Source: an uncultured Clostridia bacterium (GTDB lineage: Bacteria > Bacillota > Clostridia > Christensenellales > Aristaeellaceae). From it: DNA of 64,000 bases. Shown one piece after another: positions 44,381-52,963 of this stretch; the first letter of the stretch is position 1; each line of letters opens with the position of its first letter. Location: NCBI GenBank assembly GCA_947596085.1, contig CANQEW010000003.1, positions 1 to 64,000 of the forward strand. The letters are read 5' to 3'. The notes below the pieces were generated by a model. It saw nothing but the letters and a program-made list of their open reading frames with translations, was not told the origin of the DNA and did not search any database. A program made the translations under genes and the position numbers.

Positions 44381-45895
44381 ATGCAGCAAACCAATTATCT
44401 GCTTGAGATGGAGGGCATCGTCAAGCAGTTTCCCGGCGTCCTCGCGCTGGATCACGCACAGCTGAAGCTGCGCCCGGGCACCGTGCACGCCCTGATGGGC
44501 GAGAACGGCGCGGGCAAGTCCACGCTGATGAAGTGCCTCTTCGGCATCTATAAAAAGGACGAGGGCACGATCAAGGTCAACGGCGCGGAGGTCAACTTTG
44601 CCAACCCACGCAACGCCCTCGACAACGGCGTCGCCATGGTGCACCAGGAGCTCAACCAGGTGCTGCGCCGCAACGTGATGGAGAACGTGTGGCTGGGCCG
44701 TCTGCCCGTCAAGGGCGGCCTCGTGGACGCGAAGAAGATGTACGCGGACACCAAGGCCGTGTTCCAGGATCTGGAGATCGACGTGGACCCCAAGGCCATC
44801 ATCGGTGACCTGTCCGTGTCCCAGCGCCAGATGATCGAGATCGCCAAGGCGGTCTCCTATAACGCGAAGATCCTCGTGCTGGACGAGCCCACCTCCTCGC
44901 TGACCGAGAACGAGGTCGAGCACCTGTTCAAGATCATCTTTAAGCTGACGGCGCAGGGCGTGGGCATCATCTATATCTCCCATAAGATGGACGAGATCCT
45001 GCGCATCTCCGACGACGTGACCATCATGCGCGATGGCCAGTGGGTCGCCACCCGGCCCGCCAGGGAGCTCACGACCGACGAGATCATCCGCCTGATGGTC
45101 AACCGCTCCTTCGAGAACCGCTTCCCGCCGAAGATCAACACGCCCGGCGAGGTGCTGATGTCCGTGCGCAACCTGACCGGCCGCTACGAGCCCACCTGTC
45201 ATAACGTCAACTTCGATCTGCACAAGGGCGAGGTGCTGGGCATCGCGGGCCTGGTGGGATCGCGCCGCACGGAGCTTTTGAATACGCTCTTCGGCTATTT
45301 TACCAAGGAGGAGGGCGAGATCACGCTCCACGGAAAACCGGTGGAGAACGCCTCGGCTTTCGAGGCCCAGCGCAATGGCTTCGCGCTGCTGACGGAGGAG
45401 CGCCGCGCCACGGGCATCTTCCCGCTGATGAGCATCAACTTCAACTCCACCATCGCGAACGTGCGCGCCTACGGAAAGCTGCTGCTCTCCAACGGCAAGA
45501 TGGCGAAGGACACCAAGTGGGTCATCGACTCCATGCGCGTCAAGACCCCCAGCCCGCGCACGCAGATCAAATCGCTCTCCGGCGGCAACCAGCAAAAGGT
45601 CATCATCGGCCGCTGGCTGCTGACCAACCCAGAGGTGCTGCTGCTGGACGAGCCGACCCGAGGCATCGACGTCGGCGCGAAGTATGAGATCTATCAGCTC
45701 ATACTGCAGCTCGCCAGCGAGGGCAAGGGCGTCATCATGGTGTCCTCCGAAATGCCGGAGCTGCTGGGCATCTGCGACCGCATACTGGTCATGTCCAACG
45801 GCCAGCAGGCGGGCATCGTGGAGCGCGGCAAGGAGTTCGGCGACATTCCCGGCGAGCAGGAGACGATCCTGGCGCTCGCCGCCAAGTACGTGTAA
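44381..45895 (+). CDS. mglA: Galactose/methyl-galactoside ABC transporter ATP-binding protein
   Basis: 504 aa with two ABC cassettes, as usual for sugar importers of this class. The first Walker A is GENGAGKST, with signature-like [13 protein letters not shown] and Walker [14 protein letters not shown]. The second half has the degenerate loop [11 protein letters not shown], signature [14 protein letters not shown] and [18 protein letters not shown]. The degenerate second site is normal for the family. It powers MglC. Confidence 0.97.
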   Translation: MQQTNYLLEMEGIVKQFPGVLALDHAQLKLRPGTVHALMGENGAGKSTLMKCLFGIYKKDEGTIKVNGAEVNFANPRNALDNGVAMVHQELNQVLRRNVMENVWLGRLPVKGGLVDAKKMYADTKAVFQDLEIDVDPKAIIGDLSVSQRQMIEIAKAVSYNAKILVLDEPTSSLTENEVEHLFKIIFKLTAQGVGIIYISHKMDEILRISDDVTIMRDGQWVATRPARELTTDEIIRLMVNRSFENRFPPKINTPGEVLMSVRNLTGRYEPTCHNVNFDLHKGEVLGIAGLVGSRRTELLNTLFGYFTKEEGEITLHGKPVENASAFEAQRNGFALLTEERRATGIFPLMSINFNSTIANVRAYGKLLLSNGKMAKDTKWVIDSMRVKTPSPRTQIKSLSGGNQQKVIIGRWLLTNPEVLLLDEPTRGIDVGAKYEIYQLILQLASEGKGVIMVSSEMPELLGICDRILVMSNGQQAGIVERGKEFGDIPGEQETILALAAKYV

Positions 45896-45946
45896 GCGAT
45901 ACGCACGGATGAATCTCGATAACTGCTCGGAAAGAGGGAATTGGAA

Positions 45947-47632
45947 ATGAAAAGCAAGAAAATGCTGGCGACCCTGATCGCGGTCGTGCTGGCCGTGGTC
46001 GGCGTCGCGGTTGCGGGCGTGGGCATCTATGGCCGCTCCTACTATACGGACGCCACCGCGCTCATCGGCTGCAAGGCGCCCGACACCATCAACTATATCC
46101 TCGATCCTACGCTGATCGAAGAGGTCAGCGACGAGCTGAGCGCGGATCAGTTCGCGTCCATCCTCAAGCACCTCGGCGCGGACGAGGCGGCGATCGGCGA
46201 GGCCGTCGCGGCGCACACCGATTATCTGGCCGCGCTCGAGGCCGAGGCCGAAGCCGCGAAGGCCGCCAAGGAGGCGGAGGAAGCCGCCGCCAAGGCCGCG
46301 GAGGAGGCCTCCGCCGTGGAGGAAGCTCCGGCGGAAGATGAAGCCGATCCCGGCGCGGCGCTGGCGGAGGAAGCGGTCGAAGCGCCCGCCGAGGAAGCCG
46401 CTCCGGAGGAGGAAGCCCCCGCAGTGCCGCCCTCGGACGAGGTGATGATTGCCCTGGCGCAGGAGCGCGTGGGCAACCTGCCCAACGTATCGCTGTTCAA
46501 CAACGCGATCATGTACATGTTCCTGGGCATCGTGATCTTCATCGTCGGCGCGGCGATCCTGTTCATCCAGCTGATGGACGACTCCCGCAAGGGCAAGGCG
46601 CACTCCGGCAAGGCCAACCCCAAAGCCGCGAAGGTGGGCGAGTTCTTCCTGAACTATGCGCTGTACATCATCCTTGGTCTGATCCTGGTGATCGTGTGCA
46701 TCGTGCGCCCGAACTTCCTGGATGTGTCGAACCTGTTGAACATCATCAAACAGGCATCCACGAAGGGCATCCTGGCGCTGGGCTGCGCGGGCCTGATCGT
46801 GCTGGCCGGCACCGACCTTTCCATCGGCCGCGTGCTGGGCGTGTCCGCCGCCGTCACCGCCTCGCTGGTGCAGTCCGTGGATTACGCCTCGCGCATGTTC
46901 CCGCAGATGACCCACCAGCTGCCGCTGTGGCTGCCGCTGCTGGCCTCCATCGCGGTGGCGGTGGTGTTCTGCCTGTTCAACGGCTTCGGCGTGGCGAAGC
47001 TGCACCTGCACGCCTTCATCGTCACGCTGGGCACGCAGCTGATCGCCCAGGGCCTCTGCTGCATCTACATCGAGTCCCAGCCGTCCGGCACGGCGCAGGC
47101 GCTGTCCACCTTTGACCGCAACTTCCTGAACTTCGCCGCCGGCAACCTGAACATCGGTTCCGTCCGCATCCCGCTGGTGGTGATCTACTTCGCGATCATC
47201 GCGGTCATCATGTGGTTCGTCTGGAACAAGACCCGCCTCGGCAAGAACATGTTCGCCGTCGGCGGCAACACCGAGGCCGCGGCGGTCTCCGGCGTGAACG
47301 TCGCTAAGACCATCATGCTGGTGTACCTGATCGCCGGCATCCTGTACGGCACCTCGGCCTACCTCGAGGCGGCCCGAATCACCTCGGTTGGCGCGAACAC
47401 CGGCCTGAACTACGAGACCGACGCGATCTCCGCCTGCGTGGTCGGCGGCGTGTCCTTCTCGGGCGGCGTCGGCACCATCCAGGGCGTCGTTATCGGCGCG
47501 ATCCTGCTGCAGGCCATTAACTACTCTCTGCAGTTCCTGGGCGTCAACCCGTACATTCAGTACGTGGTTCGCGGTCTGATCATCATCCTGGCTGTGTCCA
47601 TCGACGTGCGCAAGTACATCGCCAAGAAGTAA
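45947..47632 (+). CDS. mglC: Galactose/methyl-galactoside ABC permease with long N-terminal insertion
   Basis: 561 aa against about 330 for typical MglC. Residues from about 225 on are a normal permease: FFLNYALYIILGLILVIVCIVRPNFLDVSNLLNIIKQAS, LIVLAGTDLSIGRVLGVSAAVTA, and AVGGNTEAAAVSGVNVAKT with the EAA-type loop. Before it come an N-terminal helix (9-30), a roughly 155-residue extracytoplasmic stretch with an Ala/Glu-rich low-complexity part (about 95-165, EAEAEAAKAAKEAEEAAAKA) and a further helix (about 183-207). The start at 45947 follows AGAGGGA. The role of the extra module is unknown. Confidence 0.93.
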   Translation: MKSKKMLATLIAVVLAVVGVAVAGVGIYGRSYYTDATALIGCKAPDTINYILDPTLIEEVSDELSADQFASILKHLGADEAAIGEAVAAHTDYLAALEAEAEAAKAAKEAEEAAAKAAEEASAVEEAPAEDEADPGAALAEEAVEAPAEEAAPEEEAPAVPPSDEVMIALAQERVGNLPNVSLFNNAIMYMFLGIVIFIVGAAILFIQLMDDSRKGKAHSGKANPKAAKVGEFFLNYALYIILGLILVIVCIVRPNFLDVSNLLNIIKQASTKGILALGCAGLIVLAGTDLSIGRVLGVSAAVTASLVQSVDYASRMFPQMTHQLPLWLPLLASIAVAVVFCLFNGFGVAKLHLHAFIVTLGTQLIAQGLCCIYIESQPSGTAQALSTFDRNFLNFAAGNLNIGSVRIPLVVIYFAIIAVIMWFVWNKTRLGKNMFAVGGNTEAAAVSGVNVAKTIMLVYLIAGILYGTSAYLEAARITSVGANTGLNYETDAISACVVGGVSFSGGVGTIQGVVIGAILLQAINYSLQFLGVNPYIQYVVRGLIIILAVSIDVRKYIAKK

Positions 47633-47633
47633 G

Positions 47634-47900
47634 ATGGGACTGTTTGGAGGAAATTCCGGCAGCCGCGCGCAATCCGAGATGGAGGAGGCCGCGCAGCGCG
47701 CCGAAACGCAGACCCGGGAGGAGTTTCAGGAGAAGCTCCGCCTGCAGACCGGCGATGAGAAGTTCGCCAGAACCTACCGGAATCGCGGCAGACTCTACGA
47801 CAAGATTCCGTTCTCGCTGCGCACGATGGATATCATCATCTACGTAATCGTGGCGCTGATCGTGATCGCGGTTGTCGTGGGCGTCATCATCGGCCAATGA
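47634..47900 (+). CDS. 88-aa single-helix membrane protein in the mgl operon
   Basis: It begins one base after the mglC stop (TAAGATG), without a clear ribosome site, so it is probably translated by coupling. A hydrophilic, charged N-half (MEEAAQRAETQTREEFQEKLRLQTGDEKF) leads to one C-terminal helix (about 64-86, TMDIIIYVIVALIVIAVVVGVIIG). Function unknown; it might be an accessory to the transporter. Confidence 0.7.
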   Translation: MGLFGGNSGSRAQSEMEEAAQRAETQTREEFQEKLRLQTGDEKFARTYRNRGRLYDKIPFSLRTMDIIIYVIVALIVIAVVVGVIIGQ

Positions 47901-47916
47901 GTGAACCTTTGGGAGG

Positions 47917-47952
47917 GGAGAGGCGCGAGCCTCTCCTCTCTCTTTCTGCGTA
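47917..47952 (+). terminator. Terminator after the mgl operon
   Basis: GGAGAGGC/GCCTCTCC stem (47917-47924 with 47929-47936), 4-nt loop, then a pyrimidine run TCTCTCTTTCT. Confidence 0.75.
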
Positions 47953-47981
47953 AGCGTTCACGGCAGTCCCTGAAACGGGGC

Positions 47982-48010
47982 TTGCATTGTTTGCGCGCTG
48001 CGTGTATAAT
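47982..48010 (+). promoter_or_regulatory. Promoter of the zinc-ribbon DUF2007-like gene
   Basis: TTGCAT (47982-47987), 17 bp, TATAAT (48005-48010). Confidence 0.75.
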
Positions 48011-48032
48011 AGAGAATAGAGAGGTGGAACAT

Positions 48033-48368
48033 GTGATTTGCGACAAGTGCCGCGTACTCTGCGAGGGAACTTGCCCGGTCTGCGGGAGCGCGCGAAGGCT
48101 GCGCGAGAGCGACCCCAGCGAGCCCGCCCATCTGATCACGTTGAACGCCACGCAGGCGATGCTGGTGGAGCCGGTTTTGGCGGATACGGGCGTGCCCTAC
48201 TTCAAGAAGGGCAGCATCGGCGGCGGCCTCACGGCGCAGATCGGCATGATGCGAGAGATGTTCCGCTTCTTCGTTCCCGTGAGCGGGCGCGAGCGCTACC
48301 GCGAGGCCATCGAGGCTGTGTTCGGGGAGGACGCGGAGGTCATGCGCCTGCTGCACGAATTTGATTGA
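48033..48368 (+). CDS. Small zinc-ribbon protein with DUF2007-like domain
   Basis: 111 aa from GTG 48033, after GAGAGGTGG. Four N-terminal cysteines (VICDKCRVLCEGTCPVCG) make a zinc ribbon. The remainder (LNATQAMLVEPVLADTGVPYFKKGSIGGGLTAQIGMMREMFRFFVPVSGRERY) resembles DUF2007, a small alpha/beta domain in putative signalling proteins. The function is not established and the assignment is tentative. Confidence 0.7.
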   Translation: MICDKCRVLCEGTCPVCGSARRLRESDPSEPAHLITLNATQAMLVEPVLADTGVPYFKKGSIGGGLTAQIGMMREMFRFFVPVSGRERYREAIEAVFGEDAEVMRLLHEFD

Positions 48369-48401
48369 CTTTGAACCGAAAGAGGAGTGTGTCGTCCAAG
48401 C

Positions 48402-49649
48402 ATGGACACGGGTGATCTATCCACAATTTTCGCTTTTCTGCTTCTGGTGCTGTGCTCGGCGTTCTTTTCCGCGTCGGAGACGGCCTATACATCGCTCAAC
48501 GCCGTGCGGCTCAAGCGCATGGCATCCGACGGCGACGCGCGCGCGGCCAAGGTGCTGGCGCTGGCGGAGCGCTACGAGGATTTGCTTTCCAGCATTCTGA
48601 TCGGCAATAACGTTGTAAATATCCTGGCGACGGCGCTGGCGACGGCGATGTTCGTGCGCTGGATCGGCGGCAATGGCGTTTCCGTGGCGACGATAGTGAC
48701 GACGGTGGTGATCCTGCTCTTTGGCGAGGTCACGCCCAAGAACATCGCGAAGGATCACGCGGAGGCCATCGCGCTGCGCTTCTATCCGCTGCTGTTCGCG
48801 ATCACCAAACTGTTCACGCCCTTCAACTGGCTGCTGGGCTGCTGGCAGAAGCTGGTGGGGCGCGTGGTAAAGCCCGCCGAGGATCGGGGCTTCACCGAGG
48901 AGGAGCTCATCACCATCGTCGAGGAGGCCGAGAGCGAGGGCGAGATCGACGCTCACGAAAGCGAGCTGATCCGCTCCGCCATTGAGTTTACGGATGTGGA
49001 TGTGGAGGAGATTCTCACCCCGCGCGTGGACATCGAGGCCATCGCGCTGGACGCCACCGACGAGGAGATTGCCAGGGCGTTTCAGGCGGGCTTTTCCCGG
49101 CTGCCGGTGTATCAGGAGACGGTGGACAACATCGTGGGCATACTGCACGAGAAGGACTTCTACGCCCATCGCGGCGAAAAGGCCGTGTCGGAGCTCATGA
49201 CCCAGCCCACCTTCGTGCTGGAGACCACGAAGGTCTCCGACCTGCTGAAACTTCTGCAGAAGACCAAGACTCACATGGCCGTGGTGGTGGACGAGTACGA
49301 TGGCGTGACCGGCATCGTCACCATGGAGGACATCCTGGAGGAACTGGTGGGCGAGATTTGGGATGAGCACGACGAGGTGGTGGAGGACTACCGTAAGCTC
49401 GACGACGGCGCGTACCTGGTGGCGGGCTCCGCCAACCTGGATGACATGCTGGAACTGTTCGGCATCGACAAGGAGTACGACCCGGTCACGGTCAACGGCT
49501 GGATTCAAGAGGGATTGGGCCGCTTTCCGAAGGCCGGGGACCGATTTGAGCTGGATGGCTTGAGGATCACCGTGGAGAAGGCCGAGAAGCGGCGAGCCAC
49601 CGAGGTGCGCGTGGAGCGCGCCGAGCCCGTCCCCGCGACGGAAGGATAA
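48402..49649 (+). CDS. CNNM/HlyC-CorC family membrane protein with CBS pair
   Basis: 415 aa. N-terminal CNNM domain with four helices (SAFFSASETAYTSLNAVRLKRMA, LIGNNVVNILATALATAMF, and TTVVILLFGEVTPKNIAKDHAE with the conserved TPKNIA). Two CBS domains follow (about 200-330; ILTPRVDIEAIALDATDEE and DLLKLLQKTKTHMAVVVDEYDGVTGIVTMEDILEELVGEI), then a CorC_HlyC domain. Relatives export Mg2+ or Co2+; the haemolysin label is historical. The start ATG 48402 is 14 nt from AGAGGAG, rather far, so an upstream GTG at 48387 cannot be fully excluded. Confidence 0.93.
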   Translation: MDTGDLSTIFAFLLLVLCSAFFSASETAYTSLNAVRLKRMASDGDARAAKVLALAERYEDLLSSILIGNNVVNILATALATAMFVRWIGGNGVSVATIVTTVVILLFGEVTPKNIAKDHAEAIALRFYPLLFAITKLFTPFNWLLGCWQKLVGRVVKPAEDRGFTEEELITIVEEAESEGEIDAHESELIRSAIEFTDVDVEEILTPRVDIEAIALDATDEEIARAFQAGFSRLPVYQETVDNIVGILHEKDFYAHRGEKAVSELMTQPTFVLETTKVSDLLKLLQKTKTHMAVVVDEYDGVTGIVTMEDILEELVGEIWDEHDEVVEDYRKLDDGAYLVAGSANLDDMLELFGIDKEYDPVTVNGWIQEGLGRFPKAGDRFELDGLRITVEKAEKRRATEVRVERAEPVPATEG

Positions 49650-49678
49650 ATGCGCCCCGGCGCAAAGGAGAGATTTGA

Positions 49679-50797
49679 ATGATGTTTGACTACTTGATCG
49701 TGGGCGCCGGCCTGTTCGGCGCGGTGTTCGCGCGCGAGGCGATGGATCATGGAAAATCCGTGCTGGTGATCGACCGGCGCGATCATATCGCCGGCAACGT
49801 GTATTCGGAGAAGGTCTCGGGCGTCGAGGTGCACCGCTACGGCGCGCACATTTTCCACACGAACGATGACGAAGTGTGGAACTACGTCAACCGCTACGCG
49901 GAGTTCAACCGGTTCACCAACTCGCCCGTGGCCAACTATCACGGCGAGCTCTATTCGCTTCCCTTCAATATGTACACTTTCAACCGCATCTGGGGCGTGA
50001 CCACCCCGGCGGAGGCCGCCGAGCGCATCGAGGCCCAGCGCCGCGCTGCGGGCATCGCCGAGCCGCGCAATCTGGAGGAGCAGGCAATCTCGCTGGTGGG
50101 CACGGACATCTACGAAAAGCTGGTCAAGGGCTATACCCAGAAGCAGTGGGGCAGGCCGTGCTCCGAACTTCCGGCGTTTATCATCAAGCGCCTGCCGGTG
50201 CGCCTGACCTTTGACAACAATTACTTCAACGCCCGCCACCAGGGCATCCCGGTGCGGGGCTACACCAGGCTGGTGGAGAAGCTGCTCGAGGGCGCGGAGG
50301 TTCGATTGGGCGTGGACTATCTGAAGGACCGCGCCGCGCTCAACGCGCTGGCGGACCGCGTGATCTATACCGGCCCCATCGACGAATACTTCGATTATCG
50401 CCTGGGCGCGCTGGAGTACAGGAGCGTGCGCTTTGAGAACGAGGCGCTCGACATTCCCAACTTCCAGGGCGTGGCGGCCATGAACTACACCGACGCGGAG
50501 ACGCCGTTCACGCGCGTCATCGAGCACAAGTGGTTCACCTTTGGCAAGGATGAGAGCGGAAACGACATCCCCGGCACGGTGATCTCCCGGGAGTATTCCT
50601 CCGAGTGGAAGCCGGGTGTGGAGCCCTACTATCCCGTGAACGACGAAAAAAACGGCGCGCTCTACCAGCGCTACAGGGAGATGGCGGAGGCCGAGCCGAA
50701 CGTGCGCTTCGGCGGGCGGCTGGGGCAGTACCGCTACTACGACATGGATCAGGTGATCGCCGCCGCGCTGGAGATGAGCGCGCAGGAGCTGAGGTAG
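49679..50797 (+). CDS. glf: UDP-galactopyranose mutase
   Basis: 372 aa. It converts UDP-galactopyranose to UDP-galactofuranose, using reduced FAD. The dinucleotide motif GAGLFGAVFARE (9-20), DRRDHIAGNVY, HRYGAHIFHTND and YTQKQWGRPCSELP are diagnostic. This implies galactofuranose in a surface polymer. No glycosyltransferase gene is adjacent. Nearby mgl genes could feed galactose, but that link is speculative. Confidence 0.97.
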   Translation: MMFDYLIVGAGLFGAVFAREAMDHGKSVLVIDRRDHIAGNVYSEKVSGVEVHRYGAHIFHTNDDEVWNYVNRYAEFNRFTNSPVANYHGELYSLPFNMYTFNRIWGVTTPAEAAERIEAQRRAAGIAEPRNLEEQAISLVGTDIYEKLVKGYTQKQWGRPCSELPAFIIKRLPVRLTFDNNYFNARHQGIPVRGYTRLVEKLLEGAEVRLGVDYLKDRAALNALADRVIYTGPIDEYFDYRLGALEYRSVRFENEALDIPNFQGVAAMNYTDAETPFTRVIEHKWFTFGKDESGNDIPGTVISREYSSEWKPGVEPYYPVNDEKNGALYQRYREMAEAEPNVRFGGRLGQYRYYDMDQVIAAALEMSAQELR

Positions 50798-50828
50798 GGC
50801 ACCGGTTCAATGAACGATCATACATAAG

Positions 50829-50864
50829 GAGCGCCGCCGCATCCAAGAGGATGCGGCGGCGCTC
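50829..50864. terminator. GC-rich hairpin between convergent genes
   Basis: A perfect 16-bp stem (50829-50844 with 50849-50864) and 4-nt loop. No T-run on either strand, so termination would rest on the very stable stem. Confidence 0.6.
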
Positions 50865-50878
50865 GCGTGATTCGCGCG

Positions 50879-52258
50879 TCAGGCGGTCAGGTCGATGTAC
50901 CTGGCGACCAACAGCGGATAGTAGTTCTCCTGGTAGTAGTATCGTCCCGAAACGTCCGCGTAAGCGGAGTAGCTCGGCCCCAGGGTCGGGGAGGTGAGCG
51001 ACGTGTCATTTTCGAGGATCACGTATTTGGGATCGCCGTTCGGGTTCACGTTCATGACCATGTAGGTCTTGCCATCGTCACCGGTGATGACGTCCACGAG
51101 CGGGCCCTTGCAGAGGAACACGCGGCCCTCCCAAGTCTCGTAGTAGAGGCGCAACTGATCGTAATCCATGGCCCAGGCGTTGGCGGAGTAGCGCGCCAGC
51201 GTCGGCTTGTACTTGACCGTGAAGGAGACCACCGCGTCCTGGCGGCCTTCCATCGAGGCCCGGAAGCTGATCGTATTGTCGCCCAGTTCCTCCAGCATCG
51301 CGATGAAGGAGAATTCGCCGGTCGTCATGTCCTGAACGAGGCTCTCCGGAATATAGGGGGTATCGACGGTGATGACCGCGCCAGGCTCGCACTTGCCCTC
51401 GATGGTCATGGCGTCCTCGCTGCTGCGGGTGGAGACCTCCTCGTTCAGCTCGATGTCAATGTCGTACTTCTGGCGGAAGATGGTCACATCCCGGCGGGTT
51501 TCCTTGTGGTGGGGGGTGCGCACGATGATCGTGTAGGTATTGTTGCCGATGGGGCGCACGCTGACCTTCGATTCGAAGTCGCCCGCGCGGTCGACGCGGT
51601 CGGTCACGTCCGTGCCGTTGATGTACACGGAGCTGCCCGGCACCACCTTCAGATCCATCTCATAGCTGGAGGTCACGACGTGCAGGCCGTCCTCCTCCGG
51701 GCTGGTCACCGTCAGCGGCGATTCGGGCACGTCCACGGTGTAATTGATCGCGGGAAGCCGCACCTGCGCGCCGCTGGCCTTCATCAGTATCGGAGCGAAG
51801 GTGATGTCCGCGTAGTCGTACTCGCTGACGTCGCCATAGAACCAGTCGGCGTCCGCGATCTCCAGTCGCGCCACGCCGCCGCAAATGGACAGGCTCTTGT
51901 CCAGCTCGGGAAGGTACACCACGTCGCCGTCCTCGCCGTAGAACACCAGCGCGTGGCCCTGCCGGCCGTCCGGCATCGACACCAGATTGAGCGTCGGGGT
52001 GTAGGCACCATACTTATAGAGGCGCCTGAGCTTGTAGTTATCGACCCAGGAGAGCAGCTTGTAAGTGCCCACCGCCAGCGAAACGACGGATATCAACACG
52101 GTTCCGGCAATGATCCATCGCCGCAGCCGCGCGCTACTGACCTGTCGATTCTTTTGTTGGGGATCCAAATCCTCGATGACATTGGGCAGAGGCTGCTTGC
52201 ATACATCGCAGTACAGCGCGCCGTCGGGGCATTCGTTCCCGCAGTAAGGGCACTTCAA
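50879..52258 (-). CDS. Zinc-ribbon membrane protein with large extracytoplasmic region, function unknown
   Basis: 459 aa. A zinc ribbon opens the protein (MKCPYCGNECPDGALYCDVCKQP). One helix (about 47-71, RRWIIAGTVLISVVSLAVGTYKLL) leads to about 390 residues of mainly beta sequence with Ig-like or carbohydrate-binding-like repeats, such as SYEMDLKVVPGSSVYINGTDVTDRVDRAGDFESKV and AVITVDTPYIPESLVQDMTTGEF. This topology (cytoplasmic zinc ribbon, outside beta domains) recurs in Clostridia. No enzyme motif. GGAGGACGACC precedes the start. Confidence 0.82.
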   Translation of the reverse strand: MKCPYCGNECPDGALYCDVCKQPLPNVIEDLDPQQKNRQVSSARLRRWIIAGTVLISVVSLAVGTYKLLSWVDNYKLRRLYKYGAYTPTLNLVSMPDGRQGHALVFYGEDGDVVYLPELDKSLSICGGVARLEIADADWFYGDVSEYDYADITFAPILMKASGAQVRLPAINYTVDVPESPLTVTSPEEDGLHVVTSSYEMDLKVVPGSSVYINGTDVTDRVDRAGDFESKVSVRPIGNNTYTIIVRTPHHKETRRDVTIFRQKYDIDIELNEEVSTRSSEDAMTIEGKCEPGAVITVDTPYIPESLVQDMTTGEFSFIAMLEELGDNTISFRASMEGRQDAVVSFTVKYKPTLARYSANAWAMDYDQLRLYYETWEGRVFLCKGPLVDVITGDDGKTYMVMNVNPNGDPKYVILENDTSLTSPTLGPSYSAYADVSGRYYYQENYYPLLVARYIDLTA

Positions 52259-52381
52259 ACCGGTCGTCCTCCTGTCTGTCAGTCAATCAATATTCGACCC
52301 AAACGGGCCAAAATCCTGCTGAAATAGAAATGTTTCCACGGAATTTATAATTCAGATATATCCGTTTCCGCTAAACTATGC

Positions 52382-52387
52382 TATAAT
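52382..52387 (+). promoter_or_regulatory. Candidate -10 element upstream of the DUF6106-like gene
   Basis: TATAAT stands 34 bp before the start, but no good -35 box lies 16-18 bp upstream. The gap 52259-52420 separates divergent genes; nothing else was recognised in it. Confidence 0.45.
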
Positions 52388-52420
52388 GTAAACAGAGTTT
52401 TTATGGAGGCGCAGATCGAT

Positions 52421-52963
52421 ATGGATAATTATTTGGAACAGAGCGTTGCCGGGGAGCGCGGCCCTCGGGAGAGCCTGCTGTACAGCGCGTGCTGGGCGGG
52501 AATCGTACTGCTGGGAATCATGGCGATGTTCTTCGCGTTGAACATTTTGAGCGTCGGCGGCGAAGGCATGGGCGTCAACTGGCTGTTTCTGGCGCTGACC
52601 GTGGTCTGCGTCGCGCTGGCGTTTTTGCTCTACCGCGCGAAGGACAGCGTGTACCGGGAGTACGACTATATCCTTTGGAACGGTGAATTCGAGGTGTGTG
52701 CGGTGTACAACCGCCGCCGCAGGAAGAAGATGGGCACGATTCAGCTTGGTAAGGTGACCGCCTGGGGCCCCGCCGCCGCGATGGCCGGCCCGATGCACGG
52801 CGCGAAGGTGGAGAAGTATTGCGTCCACCCGGATGAGGCGTGGTGCCTGGTCTATGCCAGCGAATCGGGCAAGCAGGCGGCGCTGCTGGAGCTGAACGAC
52901 GAGATGCGCTCCCAGATCCGCGGCGTGAGCAGCGCGCTGCGCATTTCTGAGGTGAAGCCGTGA
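52421..52963 (+). CDS. DUF6106-like membrane protein
   Basis: 180 aa from ATG 52421, 11 nt after GGAGG; an ATG at 52403 overlaps that ribosome site. Two membrane helices (about 25-46 and 53-73) are followed by a cytoplasmic domain YREYDYILWNGEFEVCAVYNRRRRKKMGTIQL. The layout matches DUF6106 proteins as I remember them; function unknown. Its stop overlaps the cysteine desulfurase start by 4 bp (GTGA), so it is coupled to the thiolation genes. Confidence 0.7.
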   Translation: MDNYLEQSVAGERGPRESLLYSACWAGIVLLGIMAMFFALNILSVGGEGMGVNWLFLALTVVCVALAFLLYRAKDSVYREYDYILWNGEFEVCAVYNRRRRKKMGTIQLGKVTAWGPAAAMAGPMHGAKVEKYCVHPDEAWCLVYASESGKQAALLELNDEMRSQIRGVSSALRISEVKP

